A DNA stretch of 64,000 nucleotides from Agelas oroides. Lineage: Eukaryota; Porifera; Demospongiae; Agelasida; Agelasidae. Both the position numbers and the translations under genes were made by a program. The notes beneath the pieces are model-generated. The model did no database searches, was not told where the DNA came from, and saw only the letters and a program-made list of their open reading frames with translations. Position 1 is the stretch's first letter; every line of letters begins with the position of its first letter. Shown here in pieces: positions 41,377-55,736 of this stretch. Location: the NCBI GenBank assembly GCA_949130485.1, contig OX422199.1:1702902-1766901 (forward strand). Direction: 5' to 3'.

Positions 41377-42492
41377 TAATACATATATGAAATCTCCCAG
41401 CTGTACCGTCTATGTGGGGCTCGCTCAGGCTCGCCCCAATTACTAGAGGAATGCAGGGCATTGTGGGGCGAGCCTGAGCAAGCAGTATGCCAAGGACTAC
41501 AATTGCGCATGCGCAGTTCGTACACACGCGCGCGTACCCCTTCGCACTTGTGTCGAAGTTGGCGTGGCGTTTAGTAAGAAGTAAAGTTGCTGTTTGCTTA
41601 CTGTGCCTCATCCAAGTGTAGAAATGACAAAGGCAGCGTTGTACATTATTCACACAGGAATGACCTCGTAATTGAAAGTCTTCAATTCTTGGCCAACCCA
41701 CATCTAGTTTTCTGCTTAGGGGTGAGAAACAATGAATTGGTTTGGAAGAGGCTAACATGCAATTTTTTGTGTACACAATCACCGTTATGGTTTATCAATT
41801 TTTGTTGTAAACAACATGACATTACACTAATAACGATATAAAAGTGATGACATAATATTTCCTGTTTGCATGAGAGCTTACATTGGAGTTTCTATCAACC
41901 AAATGAGCTTCAAATGGTAGTTTTTTACACATTGCCAGTGAGTTAGTGGATGTTGGTTGGTTCAGTTTTTCCATTAGGGCTGTGTCATTGCTATCTCAAC
42001 ACCATTGTTGGTAGCCACAAAAGTTTTCCATTTTTTCTATGACATTTTCTCTGAGAGTTTCTACTCCAGGTTACTGAACGTCGTGCTGGCTAGAAAAGTC
42101 TATATTTGCATCATCATTGTCTCTGGCAGATTGTGTAGTGGAGACAATTGTGGCAAATGCTTCCCATTCTTGCTTACCTGGGTAGCCTCGTTCCCAGGCT
42201 CTCCCCGCTAAGAAGGGCCCTCCCCCCTCTTAGTGGGGAGAGCCTGGGAATTAAAGATCACCTGACGGATGGTGTCCTTTTCCTCCTTGACGTCGGCTTC
42301 TTCTCTTGCGTTCACGGAAGCCATGTATGCTAATGCGCTATTGGAAGCCCTACATACTTCATGCGACCAAGCGCGGCGCGCGGGTGATTCTCTTGTGGTC
42401 ACGGAAGCCATGTATGCGAATGCGAAGCCCTACATACTTCGTGCGACCAAGCGCGGCGCGCGGGTGACGGTCGTACGATAATGATAATAATT
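41377..42492 (+). repeat. Array unit L4 (type B), hairpin inverted
   Basis: Unit in plus orientation but its hairpin (41382-41439) is reversed: tacatatatgaaatctccc first, gctcgccccaatt last. Confidence 0.85.
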
Positions 42493-43676
42493 GGGGCGAG
42501 CCTGAGCGAGCCCCACATAGACGGTACAACTGGACGAAATCATATATGTATTATCATCATTATTATTACTAGATGAATGCAGGGCATTGTGGGGCGAGCC
42601 TGAGCAAGCAGTATGCCAAGGACTACAATTGCGCATGCGCAGTTCGTACACACGCGCGCGCGTACCCCTTCGCACTTGTCGAGGTGTCGAAGTTGTCGTA
42701 GCGTTTAGTAAGAAGTAAAGTTGCTGTTTGCTTACTGTGCCTCATCCAAGTGTAGAAATGACAAAGGCAGCGTTGTACATTATTCACACAGGAATGACCT
42801 CGTAATTGAAAGTCTTCAATTCTTGGCCAACCCACATCTAGTTTTCTGCTTAGGGGTGAGAAACAATGAATTGGTTTGGAAGAGGCTAACATGCAATTTT
42901 TTGTGTACACAATCACCGTTATGGTTTATCAATTTTTGTTGTAAACAACATGACATTACGATATAAAAGTGATGACATAATATTTCCTGTTTGCATGAGA
43001 GCTTACATTGGAGTTTCTATCGACCAAATGAGCTTCAAATGGTAGTTTTTTTACACATTGCCAGTGAGTTAGTGGATGTTGTTTGGTTCAGTTTTTCCAT
43101 TAGGGCTGTGTCATTGCTATCTCAACACCATTGTTGGTAGCCACAAAAGTTTTCCATTTTTTCTATGACATTTTCTCTGAGAGTTTCTACTCCAGGTTGC
43201 TGAACGTCATGCTGGCTAGAAAAGTCTCTATTTGCATCATCATTATCTCTGGCAGATTGTGTAGTGGAGACAATTGTGGCAAATGCTTCCCATTCTTGCT
43301 TACCTGGGTAGCCTCGTTCCCAGGCTCTCCCCGCTAAGAAGGGCCCTCCCCCCTCTTAGTGGGGAGAGCCTGGGAACGAGGCTACACCTGGGTACAGTTC
43401 ACTGAAATCACACAGCTATTGCTTGAATTCTTTGTTGTTAAAGATCACCTGACGGATGGTGTCCTTTTCCTTGACGTCGGCTTCTTCTCTTGCGGTCACG
43501 GAAGCCATGTACGCTAATGCGCTATTGGAAGCCCTACATACTTCATGCGACCAAGCGCGGCGCGCGGGTGATTCTCTTGCGGTCACGGAAGCCATGTATG
43601 CGAATGCGAAGCCCTACATACTTCGTGCGACCAAGCGCGGCGCGCGGGTGACGGTCGTACGATAATGATAATAATT
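42493..43676 (+). repeat. Array unit L5 (type A)
   Basis: Hairpin plus; complete nested MITE near 43309-43384. Lacks the actaata stretch in acattac(actaata)acgat. Confidence 0.85.
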
Positions 43677-44811
43677 GGGGCGAGCCTGAGCGAGCCCCAC
43701 ATAGACGGTACAACTGGGCGAAATCATATATGTATTACTAGAGGAATGCAGGGCATTGTGGGGCGAGCCTGAGCAAGCAGTATGCCAAGGACTACAATTG
43801 CGCATGCGCAGTTCGTACACACGCGCGCGTACCCCTTCGCACTTGTGTCGAAGTTGGCGTGGCGTTTAGTAAGAAGTAAAGTGCTGTTTGCTTACTGTGC
43901 CTCATCCAAGTGTAGAAATGATAAAGGCAGCGTTGTACATTATTCACACAGGAATGACCTCGTAATTGAAAGTCTTCAATTCTTGGCCAACCCACATCTA
44001 GTTTTCTGCTTAGGGGTGAGAAACAATGAATTGGTTTGGAAGAGGCTAACATGCAATTTTTTGTGTACACAATCACCGTTATGGTTTATCAATTTTTGTT
44101 GTAAACAACATGACATTACACTAATAACAATATAAAAGTGATGACATAATATTTCCTGTTTGCATGAGAGCTTACATTGGAGTTTCTATCAACCAAATGA
44201 GCTTCAAATGGTAGTTTTTTTACACATTGCCAGTGAGTTAGTGGATGTTGGTTGGTTCAGTTTTTCCATTAGGGCTGTGTCATTGCTATCTCAACACCAT
44301 TGTTGGTAGCCACAAAAGTTTTCCATTTTTTCTATGACATTTTCTCTGAGAGTTTCTACTCCAGGTTGCTGAACGTCGTGCTGGCTAGAAAAGTCTATAT
44401 TTGCATCATCATTGTCTCTGGCAGATTGTGTAGTGGAGACAATTGTGGCAAATGCTTCCCATTCTTGCTTACCTGGGTAGCCTCGTTCCCAGGCTCTCCC
44501 CGCTAAGAAGGGCCCTCCCCCCTCTTAGTGGGGAGAGCCTGGGAATTAAAGATCACCTGACGGATGGTGTCCTTTTCCTCCTTGATGTCGGCTTCTTCTC
44601 TTGCGGTCACGGAAGCCATGTATGCTAATGCGCTATTGGAAGCCCTACATACTTCATGCGACCAAGCGCGGCGCGCGGGTGATTCTCTTGCGGTCACGGA
44701 AGCCATGTATGCGAATGCGAAGCCCTACATACTTCGTGCGACCAAGCGCGGCGCGCGGGTGACGGTCGTACGATAATGATAATAATGATAATAATGATAA
44801 TAATGATAATT
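43677..44811 (+). repeat. Array unit L6 (type B)
   Basis: Last plus-oriented unit; hairpin plus. Its end forms the left arm of the palindromic junction. Confidence 0.85.
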
Positions 44812-44873
44812 GGGGCGAGCCTGAGCGAGCCCCACATAGACGGTACAACTGGGAGATTTCATATATGTATTAT
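44809..44873. repeat. Junction hairpin at array inversion point
   Basis: A single hairpin segment stands between two mirror-image tracts: gataatgataataatgata on the left and its complement on the right, each followed by matching cgtacgatc/gacggtcgt text. The arms of the palindrome run at least 1 kb each way. Confidence 0.88.
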
Positions 44874-46005
44874 CATTATTATCATTATTATCATTATTAT
44901 CATTATCGTACGACCGTCACCCGCGCGCCGCGCTTGGTCGCACGAAGTATGTAGGGCTTCGCATTCGCATACATGGCTTCCGTGACCGCAAGAGAATCAC
45001 CCGCGCGCCGCGCTTGGTCGCATGAAGTATGTAGGGCTTCCAATAGCGCATTAGCATACATGGCTTCCGTGACCGCAAGAGAAGAAGCCGACGTCAAGGA
45101 GGAAAAGGACACCATCCGTCAGGTGATCTTTAATTCCCAGGCTCTCCCCACTAAGAGGGGGGAGGGCCCTTCTTAGCGGGGAGAGCCTGGGAACGAGGCT
45201 ATCCAGGTAAGCAAGAATGGGAAGCATTTGCCACAATTGTCTCCACTACACAATCTGCCAGAGACAATGATGATGCAAATATAGACTTTTCTAGCCAGCA
45301 CGACGTTCAGCAACCTGGAGTAGAAACTCTCAGAGAAAATGTCATAGAAAAAATGGAAAACTTTTGTGGCTACCAACAATGGTGTTGAGATAGCAATGAC
45401 ACAGCCCTAATGGAAAAACTGAACCAACCAACATCCACTAACTCACTGGCAATGTGTAAAAAACTACCATTTGAAGCTCATTTGGTCGATAGAAGCTCCA
45501 ATGTAAGCTCTCATGCAAACAGGAAATATTATGTCATCACTTTTATATCGTTATTAGTGTAATGTCATGTTGTTTACAACAAAAATTGATAAACCATAAC
45601 GGTGATTGTGTACACAAAAAATTGCATGTTAGCCTCTTCCAAACCAATTCATTGTTTCTCACCCCTAAGCAGAAAACTAGATGTGGGTTGGCCAAGAATT
45701 GAAGACTTTCAATTACGAGGTCATTCCTGTGTGAATAATGTACAACGCTGCCTTTGTCATTTCTACACTTGGATGAGGCACAGTAAGCAAACAGCAACTT
45801 CACTTCTTACTAAACGCCACGCCAACTTCGACACCTCGACAAGTGCGAAAGGGTACGCGCGCGTGTGTACGAACTGCGCATGCGCAATTGTAGTCCTTGG
45901 CATACTGCTTGCTCAGGCTCGCCCCACAATGCCCTGCATTCATCTAGTACATATATGAAATCTCCCAGTTGTACCGTCTATGTGGGGCTCGCTCAGGCTC
46001 GCCCC
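44874..46005 (-). repeat. Array unit R1 (type B)
   Basis: First minus-oriented unit; right arm of the junction. Hairpin (45950-46005) in unit orientation. Near-copy of R14. Confidence 0.85.
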
Positions 46006-47233
46006 AATTATCATCATTATCGTACGACCGTCACCCGCGCGCCGCGCTTGGTCGCACGAAGTATGTAGGGCTTCCAATATCGCATTCGCATACATGCATG
46101 GCTTCTGTAACCGCAAGAGAATCACCCGCGCGCCGCGCTTGGTCGCACGAAGATGTAGGGCTTCCAATATCACATTAGCGTACATGGCTTCCGTGATCGC
46201 TAGAGAAGCCGACGTCAAGGAGGAAAAGGACGCCATCCGTCAGGTGATCTTTAACAACAAAGAGTTCAAGCAATAGCTGTGTGATTTCAGTGAACTGTAC
46301 CCAGGTGTAGCCTCGTTCCCAGGCTCTCCCCGCTAAGAAGGGGGAGAGCCCTTCTTAGCGGGGAGAGCCTGGGAACGACAGGTAAGCAAGAATGAAAAGC
46401 ATTTGCCACAGTTGTCTCCACTACACAATCTGCCAGACACAATCATGATGCAAAATATAGACTCTTCTAGCCAGCACGACGTTCAGCAACCTTGAGTTGA
46501 AACTCGCAGAGAAAATGGAATGATTCATGTGATCTTTAATAGGCCTTGCAACTTCAAACCATGAAAATATGGAAAACTTTTGTGGCTACCAACAATGGTG
46601 TTGAGATAGCAATGACACAGCCCTAATGGAAAAACTGAACCAACCAACATCCACTAACTCACTGGCAATGTGTATAAAAACTACCACCATACACCATTTG
46701 AAGCTCATTTGGTCGATAGAAACTCCAGTGTAAGCTCTCATGTAAACAGGAAATATTATGTCATCACTTTTATATCACACTAATGTCATGTTGTTTACAA
46801 CAAAAATTGATAAAACCATAACGGTGATTGTGTACACAAAAAATTGCATGTTAGCCTCTTCCAAATCAGTTCATTGTTTCTCATCCCTAAGCAGAAAACT
46901 AGATGTGGGTTGGCCAACGGAATTGAAGACTCTCAATTACGAGGTCATTCCTGTGTGAATAATGTACAACACTGCCTTTGTCATTTATACACTCGGATGA
47001 GGCACAGTAGACAAACAGGAACTTCACTTCTTACTAAACGCCACGCCAACTTCGACACCTCGACAAGAAGTGCGAAAGGGCACGCGCGTGTATACGAACT
47101 GCGTATGCACAATTTTAGTCCTTGGCATGCTGCTTGCTCAGGCTCGCCCCACAATGCCCTGCATTCGTCTAGTAATACATATATGAAATCTCCCAGCTGT
47201 ACCGTCTATGTGGGGCTCGCTCAGGCTCGCCCC
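46006..47233 (-). repeat. Array unit R2 (type C variant)
   Basis: Shares type C variants (acggaattgaag, gtatgcacaatttt) and most of the extra block (atggaatgattcatgtgatc) but lacks several bases of it. Nested MITE partly deleted at its right end (aacgacaggtaag). Confidence 0.8.
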
Positions 47234-48515
47234 AATTATCATCATTATTATTATTATTATTATCATTATCGTACGACCGTCACCCGCGCGCCGCGCTTGG
47301 TCGCACGAAGTATGTAGGGCTTCCAATATCGCATTCGCATACATGGCTTCCGTAACCGCAAGAGAATCACCCGCGCGCCGCGCTTGGTCGCACGAAGATG
47401 TAGGGCTTCCAATATCGCATTAGCGTACATGGCTTCCGTGATCGCTAGAGAAGACGACGTCAAGGAGGAAAAGGACGCCATCCGTCAGGTGATCTTTAAC
47501 AACAAAGAATTCAAGCAATAGCTGTGTGATTTCAGTGAACTGTACCCAGGTGTAGCCTCGTTCCCAGGCTCTCCCCACTAAGAGAGGGGAGGGCCCTTCT
47601 TAGCGGGGAGAGCCTGGGAACGAGGCTACCCAGGTAAGCAAGAATGAGAAGCATTTGCCACAGTTGTCTCCACTACACAATCTGCCAGACACAATCATGA
47701 TGCAAAATGTAGACTCTTCTAGCCAGCACGACGTTCAGCAACCTTGAGTTGAAACTCTCAGAGAAAATGGAATGATTCATGTGATCTTTAATAGGCCTTG
47801 CAACTTCAAACCATATGATGTCATAGAAAATATGGAAAACTTTTGTGGCTACCAACAATGGTGTTGAGATAGCAATGACACAGCCCTAATGGAAAAACTG
47901 AACCAACCAACATCCACTAACTCACTGGCAATGTGTATAAAAACTACCACCATACACCATTTGAAGCTCATTTGGTCAATAGAAACTCCAATGTAAGCTC
48001 TCATGTAAACAGGAAATATTATGTCATCACTTTTATATCACACTAATGTCATGTTGTTTACAACAAAAATTGATAAAACCATAACAGTGATTGTGTACAC
48101 AAAAAATTGCATGTTAGCCTCTTCCAAATCAGTTCATTGTTTCTCATCCCTAAGCAGAAAACTAGATGTGGGTTGGCCAACGGAATTGAAGACTTTCAAT
48201 TACGAGGTCATTCCTGTGTGAATAATGTACAACACTGCCTTTGTCATTTATACACTCGGATGAGGCACAGTAGACAAACAGCAACTTCACTTCTTACTAA
48301 ACGCCACGCCAACTTCGACACCTCGACAAGAAGTGCGAAAGGGCACGCGTGTATACGAACTGCGTATGCACAATTTTAGTCCTTGGCATGCTGCTTGCTC
48401 AGGCTCGCCCCACAATGCCCTGCATTCATCTAGTAATAATAATAATAATAATGATAATACATATATGAAATCTCCCAGCTGTACCGTCTATGTGGGGCTC
48501 GCTCAGGCTCGCCCC
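47234..48515 (-). repeat. Array unit R3 (type C)
   Basis: Full 51-bp extra block; complete nested MITE. Long ATT/ATA microsatellite beside the hairpin. Confidence 0.82.
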
Positions 48516-49767
48516 AATTATTATTATTATTATCATTATCGTACGACCGTCACCCGCGCGCCGCGCTTGGTCGCACGAAGTATGTAGGGCTTCCAATATC
48601 GCATTCGCATACATGGCTTCCGTAACCGCAAGAGAATCACCCGCGCGCCGCGCTTGGTCGCACGAAGATGTAGGGCTTCCAATATCGCATTAGCGTACAT
48701 GGCTTCCGTGATCGCTAGAGAAGACGACGTCAAGGAGGAAAAGGACGCCATCCGTCAGGTGATCTTTAACAACAAAGAATTCAAGCAATAGCTGTGTGAT
48801 TTCAGTGAACTGTACCCAGGTGTAGCCTCGTTCCCAGGCTCTCCCCACTAAGAGGGGGGAGGGCCCTTCTTAGCGGGGAGAGCCTAGGAACGAGGCTACC
48901 CAGGTAAGCAAGAATGAGAAGCATTTGCCACAGTTGTCTCCACTACACAATCTGCCAGACACAATCATGATGCAAAATGTAGACTCTTCTAGCCAGCACG
49001 ACGTTCAGCAACCTTGAGTTGAAACTCTCTGAGAAAATGGAATGATTCATGTGATCTTTAATAGGCCTTGCAACTTCAAACCATATGATGTCATAGAAAA
49101 TATGGAAAACTTTTGTGGCTACCAACAATGGTGTTGAGATAGCAATGACACAGCCCTAATGGAAAAACTGAACCAACCAACATCCACTAACTCACTGGCA
49201 ATGTGTATAAAAACTACCACCATACACCATTTGAAGCTCATTTGGTCAATAGAAACTCCAATGTAAGCTCTCATGTAAACAGGAAATATTATGTCATCAC
49301 TTTTATATCACACTAATGTCATGTTGTTTACAACAAAAATTGATAAAACCATAACGGTGATTGTGTACACAAAAAATTGCATGTTAGCCTCTTCCAAATC
49401 AGTTCATTGTTTCTCATCCCTAAGCAGAAAACTAGATGTGGGTTGGCCAACGGAATTGAAGACTTTCAATTACGAGGTCATTCCTGTGTGAATAATGTAC
49501 AACACTGCCTTTGTCATTTATACACTCGGATGAGGCACAGTAGACAAACAGCGACTTCACTTCTTACTAAACGCCACGCCAACTTCGACACCTCGACAAG
49601 AAGTGCGAAAGGGCACGCGTGTATACGAACTGCGTATGCACAATTTTAGTCCTTGGCATGCTGCTTGCTCAGGCTCGCCCCACAATGCCCTGCATTCATC
49701 TAGTGATAATACATATATGAAATCTCCCAGTTGTACCGTCTATGTGGGGCTCGCTCAGGCTCGCCCC
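48516..49767 (-). repeat. Array unit R4 (type C)
   Basis: Nearly identical to R3 and R10. Confidence 0.82.
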
Positions 49768-50987
49768 AATTATTATCATTATCGTACGACCGTCACCCGC
49801 GCGCCGCGCTTGGTCGCACGAAGTATGTAGGGCTTCCAATATCGCATTCGCATACATGGCTTCCGTAACCGCAAGAGAATCACCCGCGCGCCGCGCTTGG
49901 TCGCACGAAGATGTAGGGCTTCCAATATCGCATTAGCGTACATGGCTTCCGTGATCGCTAGAGAAGCCGACGTCAAGGAGGAAAAGGACGCCATCCGTCA
50001 GGTGATCTTTAACAACAGAGTTCAAGCAATAGCTGTGTGATTTCAGTGAACTGTACCCAGGTGTAGCCTCATTCCCAGGCTCTCCCCGCTAAGAAGGGGG
50101 AGAGCCTGGGAACGAGGCTACCCAGGTAAGCAAGAATGAGAAGCATTTGCCACAGTTGTCTCCACTACACAATCTGCCAGACACAATCATGATGCAAAAT
50201 ATAGACTCTTCTAGCCAGCACGACGTTCAGCAACCTTGAGTTGAAACTCTCAGAGAAAATGGAATGATTCATGTGATCTTCAATAGGCCTTGCAACTTCA
50301 AACCATGATGTCATAGAAAATATGGAAAACTTTTGTGGCTACCAACAATGGTGTTGAGATAGCAATGACACAGCCCTAATGGAAAAACTGAACCAACCAA
50401 CATCCACTAACTCACTGGCAATGTGTATAAAAACTACCACCATACACCATTTGAAGCTCATTTGGTCAATAGAAAGTACAATGTAAGCTCTCATGTAAAC
50501 AGGAAATATTATGTCATCACTTTTATATCACACTAATGTCATGTTGTTTACAACAAAAATTGATAAACCATAACGATGATTGTGTACACAAAAAATTGCA
50601 TGTTAGCCTCTTCCAAATCAGTTCATTGTTTCTCATCCCTAAGCAGAAAACTAGATGTGGGTTGGCCAACGGAATTGAAGACTTTCAATTACGAGGTCAT
50701 TCCTGTGTGAATAATGTACAACGCTGCCTTTGTCATTTCTACACTTGGATGAGGCACAGTAAGCAAACAGCAACTTTACTTCTTACTAAACGCCACGCCA
50801 ACTTCGACACCTCGACAAGTGCGAAGGGGTACGCGCGCGTGTGTACGAACTGCGCATGCGCAATTGTAGTCCTTGGCATACTGCTTGCTCAGGCTCGCCC
50901 CACAATGCCCTGCATTCGTCTAGTGATAATACATATATGAAATCTCCCAGTTGTACCGTCTATGTGGGGCTCGCTCAGGCTCGCCCC
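49768..50987 (-). repeat. Array unit R5 (type C/A mosaic)
   Basis: First ~940 bp of type C (with a shortened nested MITE, ctaagaagggggagagcctg), then type A text from aacgctgcctttgtcattt onward. A recombinant unit. Confidence 0.8.
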
Positions 50988-52180
50988 AATTATTATTATT
51001 ATTATCATTATCGTACGACCGTCACCCGCGCGCCGCGCTTGGTCGCACGAAGTATGTAGGGCTTCGCATTCGCGTACATGGCTTCCGTGACCGCAAGAGA
51101 ATCACCCGCGCGCCGCGCTTGGTCGCATGAAGTATGTAGGGCTTCCAATAGCGCATTAGCGTACATGGCTTCCGTGACCGCAAGAGAAGAAGCCGACGTC
51201 AAGGAGGAAAAGGACACCATCCGTCAGGTGATCTTTAACAACAAAGAATTCAAGCAATAGCTGTGTGATTTCAGTGAACTGTACCCAGGTGTAGCCTCGT
51301 TCCCAGGCTCTCCCAACTAAGAGGGGGGAGGGCCCTTCTTAGTGGGGAGAGCCTGGGAACGAGGCTACCCAGGTAAGCAAGAATGGGAAGCATTTGCCAC
51401 AATTGTCTCCACTACACAATCTGCCAGAGACAATGATGATGCAAAATATAGACTCTTCTAGCCAGCACGACGTTCAGCAACCTGGAGTAGAAACTCTCAG
51501 AGAAAATGTCATAGAAAAAATGGAAAACTTTTGTGGCTACCAACAATGGTGTTGAGATAGCAATGACACAGCCCTAATGGAAAAACTGAACCAACCAACA
51601 TCCACTAACTCACTGGCAATGTGTAAAAAACTACCATTTGAAGCTCATTTGGTCGATAGAAACTCCAATGTAAGCTCTCATGCAAACAGGAAATATTATG
51701 TCATCACTTTTATATCATTATTAGTGTAATGTCATGTTGTTTACAACAAAAATTGATAAACCATAACGGTGATTGTGTACACAAAAAATTGCATGTTAGC
51801 CTCTTCCAAACCAATTCATTGTTTCTCACCCCTAAGCAGAAAACTAGATGTGGGTTGGCCAAGAATTGAAGACTTTCAATTACGAGGTCATTCCTGTGTG
51901 AATAATGTACAATGCTGCCTTTGTCATTTCTACACTTGGATGAGGCACAGTAAGCAAACAGCAACTTTACTTCTTACTAAACACCACGCCAACTTCGACA
52001 CCTCGACAAGTGCGAAAGGGTACGCGCGCGTGTGTACGAACTGCGCATGCGCAATTGTAGTCCTTGGCATACTGCTTGCTCAGGCTCGCCCCACAATGCC
52101 CTGCATTCATCTAGTAATTGGGGCGAGCCTGAGCGAGCCCCACATAGACGGTACAACTGGGAGATTTCATATATGTATTA
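50988..52180 (-). repeat. Array unit R6 (type A), hairpin flipped
   Basis: Hairpin (52118-52180) is in plus orientation although the unit is minus. Shares private variants with R15 (nested MITE gctctcccaactaag-like). Confidence 0.83.
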
Positions 52181-53313
52181 TCATTATTATCATTATTATC
52201 ATTATTATCATTATCGTACGACCGTCACCCGCGCGCCGCGCTTGGTCGCACGAAGTATGTAGGGCTTCGCATTCGCATACATGGCTTCCGTGACCGCAAG
52301 AGAATCACCCGCGCGCCGCGCTTGGTCGCATGAAGTATGTAGGGCTTCTAATAGCGCATTAGCATACATGGCTTCCGTGACCGCAAGAGAAGAAGCCGAC
52401 GTCAAGGAGGAAAAGGACACCATCCGTCAGGTGATCTTTAATTCCCAGGCTCTCCCCACTAAGAGGGGGGAGGGCCCTTCTTAGCGGGGAGAGCCTGGGA
52501 ACGAGGCTACCCAGGTAAGCAAGAATGGGAAGCATTTGCCACAATTGTCTCCACTACACAATCTGCCAGAGACAATGATGATGCAAATATAGACTTTTCT
52601 AGCCAGCACGACGTTCAGCAACCTGGAGTAGAAACTCTCAGAGAAAATGTCATAGAAAAAATGGAAAACTTTTGTGGCTACCAACAATGGTGTTGAGATA
52701 GCAATGACACAGCCCTAATGGAAAAACTGAACCAACCAACATCCACTAACTCACTGGCAATGTGTAAAAAAACTACCATTTGAAGCTGATTTGGTTGATA
52801 GAAACTCCAATGTAAGCTCTCATGCAAACAGGAAATATTATGTCATCACTTTTATATTGTTATTAGTGTAATGTCATGTTGTTTACAACAAAAATTGATA
52901 AACCATAACGGTGATTGTGTACACAAAAAATTGCATGTTAGCCTCTTCCAAACCAATTCATTGTTTCTCACCCCTAAGCAGAAAACTAGATGTGGGTTGG
53001 CCAAGAATTGAAGACTTTCAATTACGAGGTCATTCCTGTGTGAATAATGTACAACGCTGCCTTTGTCATTTCTACACTTGGATGAGGCACAGTAAGCAAA
53101 CAGCACTTTACTTCTTACTAAACGCCACGCCAACTTCGACACAAGTGCGAAGGGGTACGCGCGCTTGTGTACGAACTGCGCATGCGCAATTGTAGTCCTT
53201 GGCATACTGCTTGCTCAGGCTCGCCCCACAATGCCCTGCATTCCTCTAGTGATAATACATATATGAAATCTCCCAGTTGTACCGTCTATGTGGGGCTCGC
53301 TCAGGCTCGCCCC
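52181..53313 (-). repeat. Array unit R7 (type B)
   Basis: Nearly identical to R11 at an offset of 4798 bp. Confidence 0.85.
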
Positions 53314-54566
53314 AATTATCGTACGACCGTCACCCGCGCGCCGCGCTTGGTCGCACGAAGTATGTAGGGCTTCGCATTCGCATACATGGCTTCCGTGACC
53401 GCAAGAGAATCACCCGCGCGCCGCGCTTGGTCGCATGAAGTATGTAGGGCTTCCAATAGTGATTAGCGTACATGGCTTCCGTGACCGCAAGAGAAGAAGC
53501 CGACGTCAAGGAGGAAAAGGATACCATCCGTCAGGTGATCTTTAACAACAAAGAATTCAAGCAATAGCTGTGTGATTTCAGTGAACTGTACCCAGGTGTA
53601 GCCTCGTTCCCAGGCTCTCCCCACTAAGAGGGGGGAGGGCCCTTCTTAGCGGGGAGAGCCTGGGAACGAGGCTACCCAGGTAAGCAAGAATGGGAAGCAT
53701 TTGCCACAATTGTCTCCACTACACAATCTGCCAGACACAATGATGATGCAAATATAGACTTTTCTAGCCAGCACGACGTTCAGCAACCTGGAGTAGAAAC
53801 TCTCAGAGAAAATGTCATAGAAAAAATGGAAAACTTTTGTGGCTACCAACAATGGTGTTGAGATAGCAATGACACAGCCCTAATGGAAAAACTGAACCAA
53901 CCAACATCCACTAACTCACTGGCAATGTGTAAAAAAAACTACCATTTGAAGCTCATTTGGTCGATAGAAACTCCAATGTAAGCTCTCATGCAAACAGGAA
54001 ATATTATGTCATCACTTTTATATCGTTATTACTGTAATGTCATGTTGTTTACAACAAAAATTGATAAACCATAACGGTGATTGTGTACACCAAAAATTGC
54101 ATGTTAGCCTCTTCCAAACCAATTCATTGTTTCTCACCCCTAAGCAGAAAACTAGATGTGGGTTGGCCAAGAATTGAAGACTTTCAATTACGAGGTCATT
54201 CCTGTGTGAATAATGTACAACGCTGCCTTTGTCATTTCTACACTTGGATGAGGCACAGTAAGCAAACAGCAACTTTCCTTCTTACTAAACGCCACGCCAA
54301 CTTCGACACCTCGACAAGTGCGAAGGGGTACGCGCGCGTGTGTACGAAGTGACTCATAGGCCTAATCAGGCCGGGCATCTCGCGTGTCACTCTAATAAAA
54401 TATTTCATTCATTCATTCAACTGCGCATGTGCAATTGTAGTCCTTGGCATACTGCTTGCTCAGGCTCGCCCCACAATGCCCTGCATTCGTCTAGTAATGA
54501 TAATTGGGGCGAGCCTGAGCGAGCCCCACATAGACGGTACAGCTGGGAGATTTCATATATGTATTA
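53314..54566 (-). repeat. Array unit R8 (type A), hairpin flipped
   Basis: Carries a ~70-bp insertion (gtgactcataggcctaatca ... ttcattcattcattcaa, 54350-54420) shared only with R12. Hairpin plus. Confidence 0.85.
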
Positions 54567-55736
54567 TTATCATTATCGTACGACCGTCACCCGCGCGCCG
54601 CGCTTGGTCGCATGAAGTATGTAGGGCTTCGCATTCGCATACATGGCTTCCGTGACCGCAAGAGAATCACCCGCGCGCCGCGCTTGGTCGCATGAAGTAT
54701 GTAGGGCTTCCAATAGCGCATTAGCGTACATGGCTTCCGTGACCGCAAGAGAAGAAGCCGACGTCAAGGAGGAAAAGGACACCATCCGTCAGGTGATCTT
54801 TAACAACAAAGAATTCAAGCAATAGCTGTGTGATTTCAGTGAACTGTACCCAGGTGTAGCCTCGTTCCCAGGCTCTCCCCACTAAGAGGGGGGAGGGCCC
54901 TTCTTAGCGGGGAGAGCCTGGGAACGAGGCTACCCAGGTAAGCAAGAATGGGAAGCATTTGCCACAATTGTCTCCACTACACAATCTGCCAGAGACAATG
55001 ATGATGCAAATATAGACTTTTCTAGCCAGCACAACGTTCAGCAACCTGGAGTAGAAACTCTCAGAGAAAATGTCATAGAAAAAATGGAAAACTTTTGTGG
55101 CTACCAACAATGGTGTTGAGATAGCAATGACACAGCCCTAATGGAAAAACTGAACCAACCAACATCCACTAACTCACTGGCAATGTGTAAAAAACTACCA
55201 TTTGAAGCTCATTTGGTCGATAGAAACTCCAATGTAAGCTCTCATGCAAACAGGAAATATTATGTCATCACTTTTACATCGTTATTAGTGTAATGTCATG
55301 TTGTTTACAACAAAAATTGATAAACCATAACGGTGATTGTGTACACAAAAAATTGCATGTTAGCCTCTTCCAAACCAATTCATTGTTTCTCATCCCTAAG
55401 CAGAAAACTAGATGTGGGTTGGCCAAGAATTGAAGACTTTCAATTACGAGGTCATTCCTGTGTGAATAATGTACAACGCTGCCTTTGTCATTTCTACACT
55501 TGGATGAGGCACAGTAAGCAAACAGCAACTTTACTTCTTACTAAACGCCACGCCAACTTCGACACCTCGACAAGTGCGAAGGGGTACGCGCGCGTGTGTA
55601 TGAACTGCGCATGCGCAATTGTAGTCCTTGGCATACTGCTTGCTCAGGCTCGCCCCACAATGCCCTGCATTCATCTAGTACATATATGAAATCTCCCAGC
55701 TGTACCGTCTATGTGGGGCTCGCTCAGGCTCGCCCC
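54567..55736 (-). repeat. Array unit R9 (type A)
   Basis: Near-copy of R13 (offset 4798), but the hairpin is in unit orientation here and flipped in R13. Confidence 0.85.
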
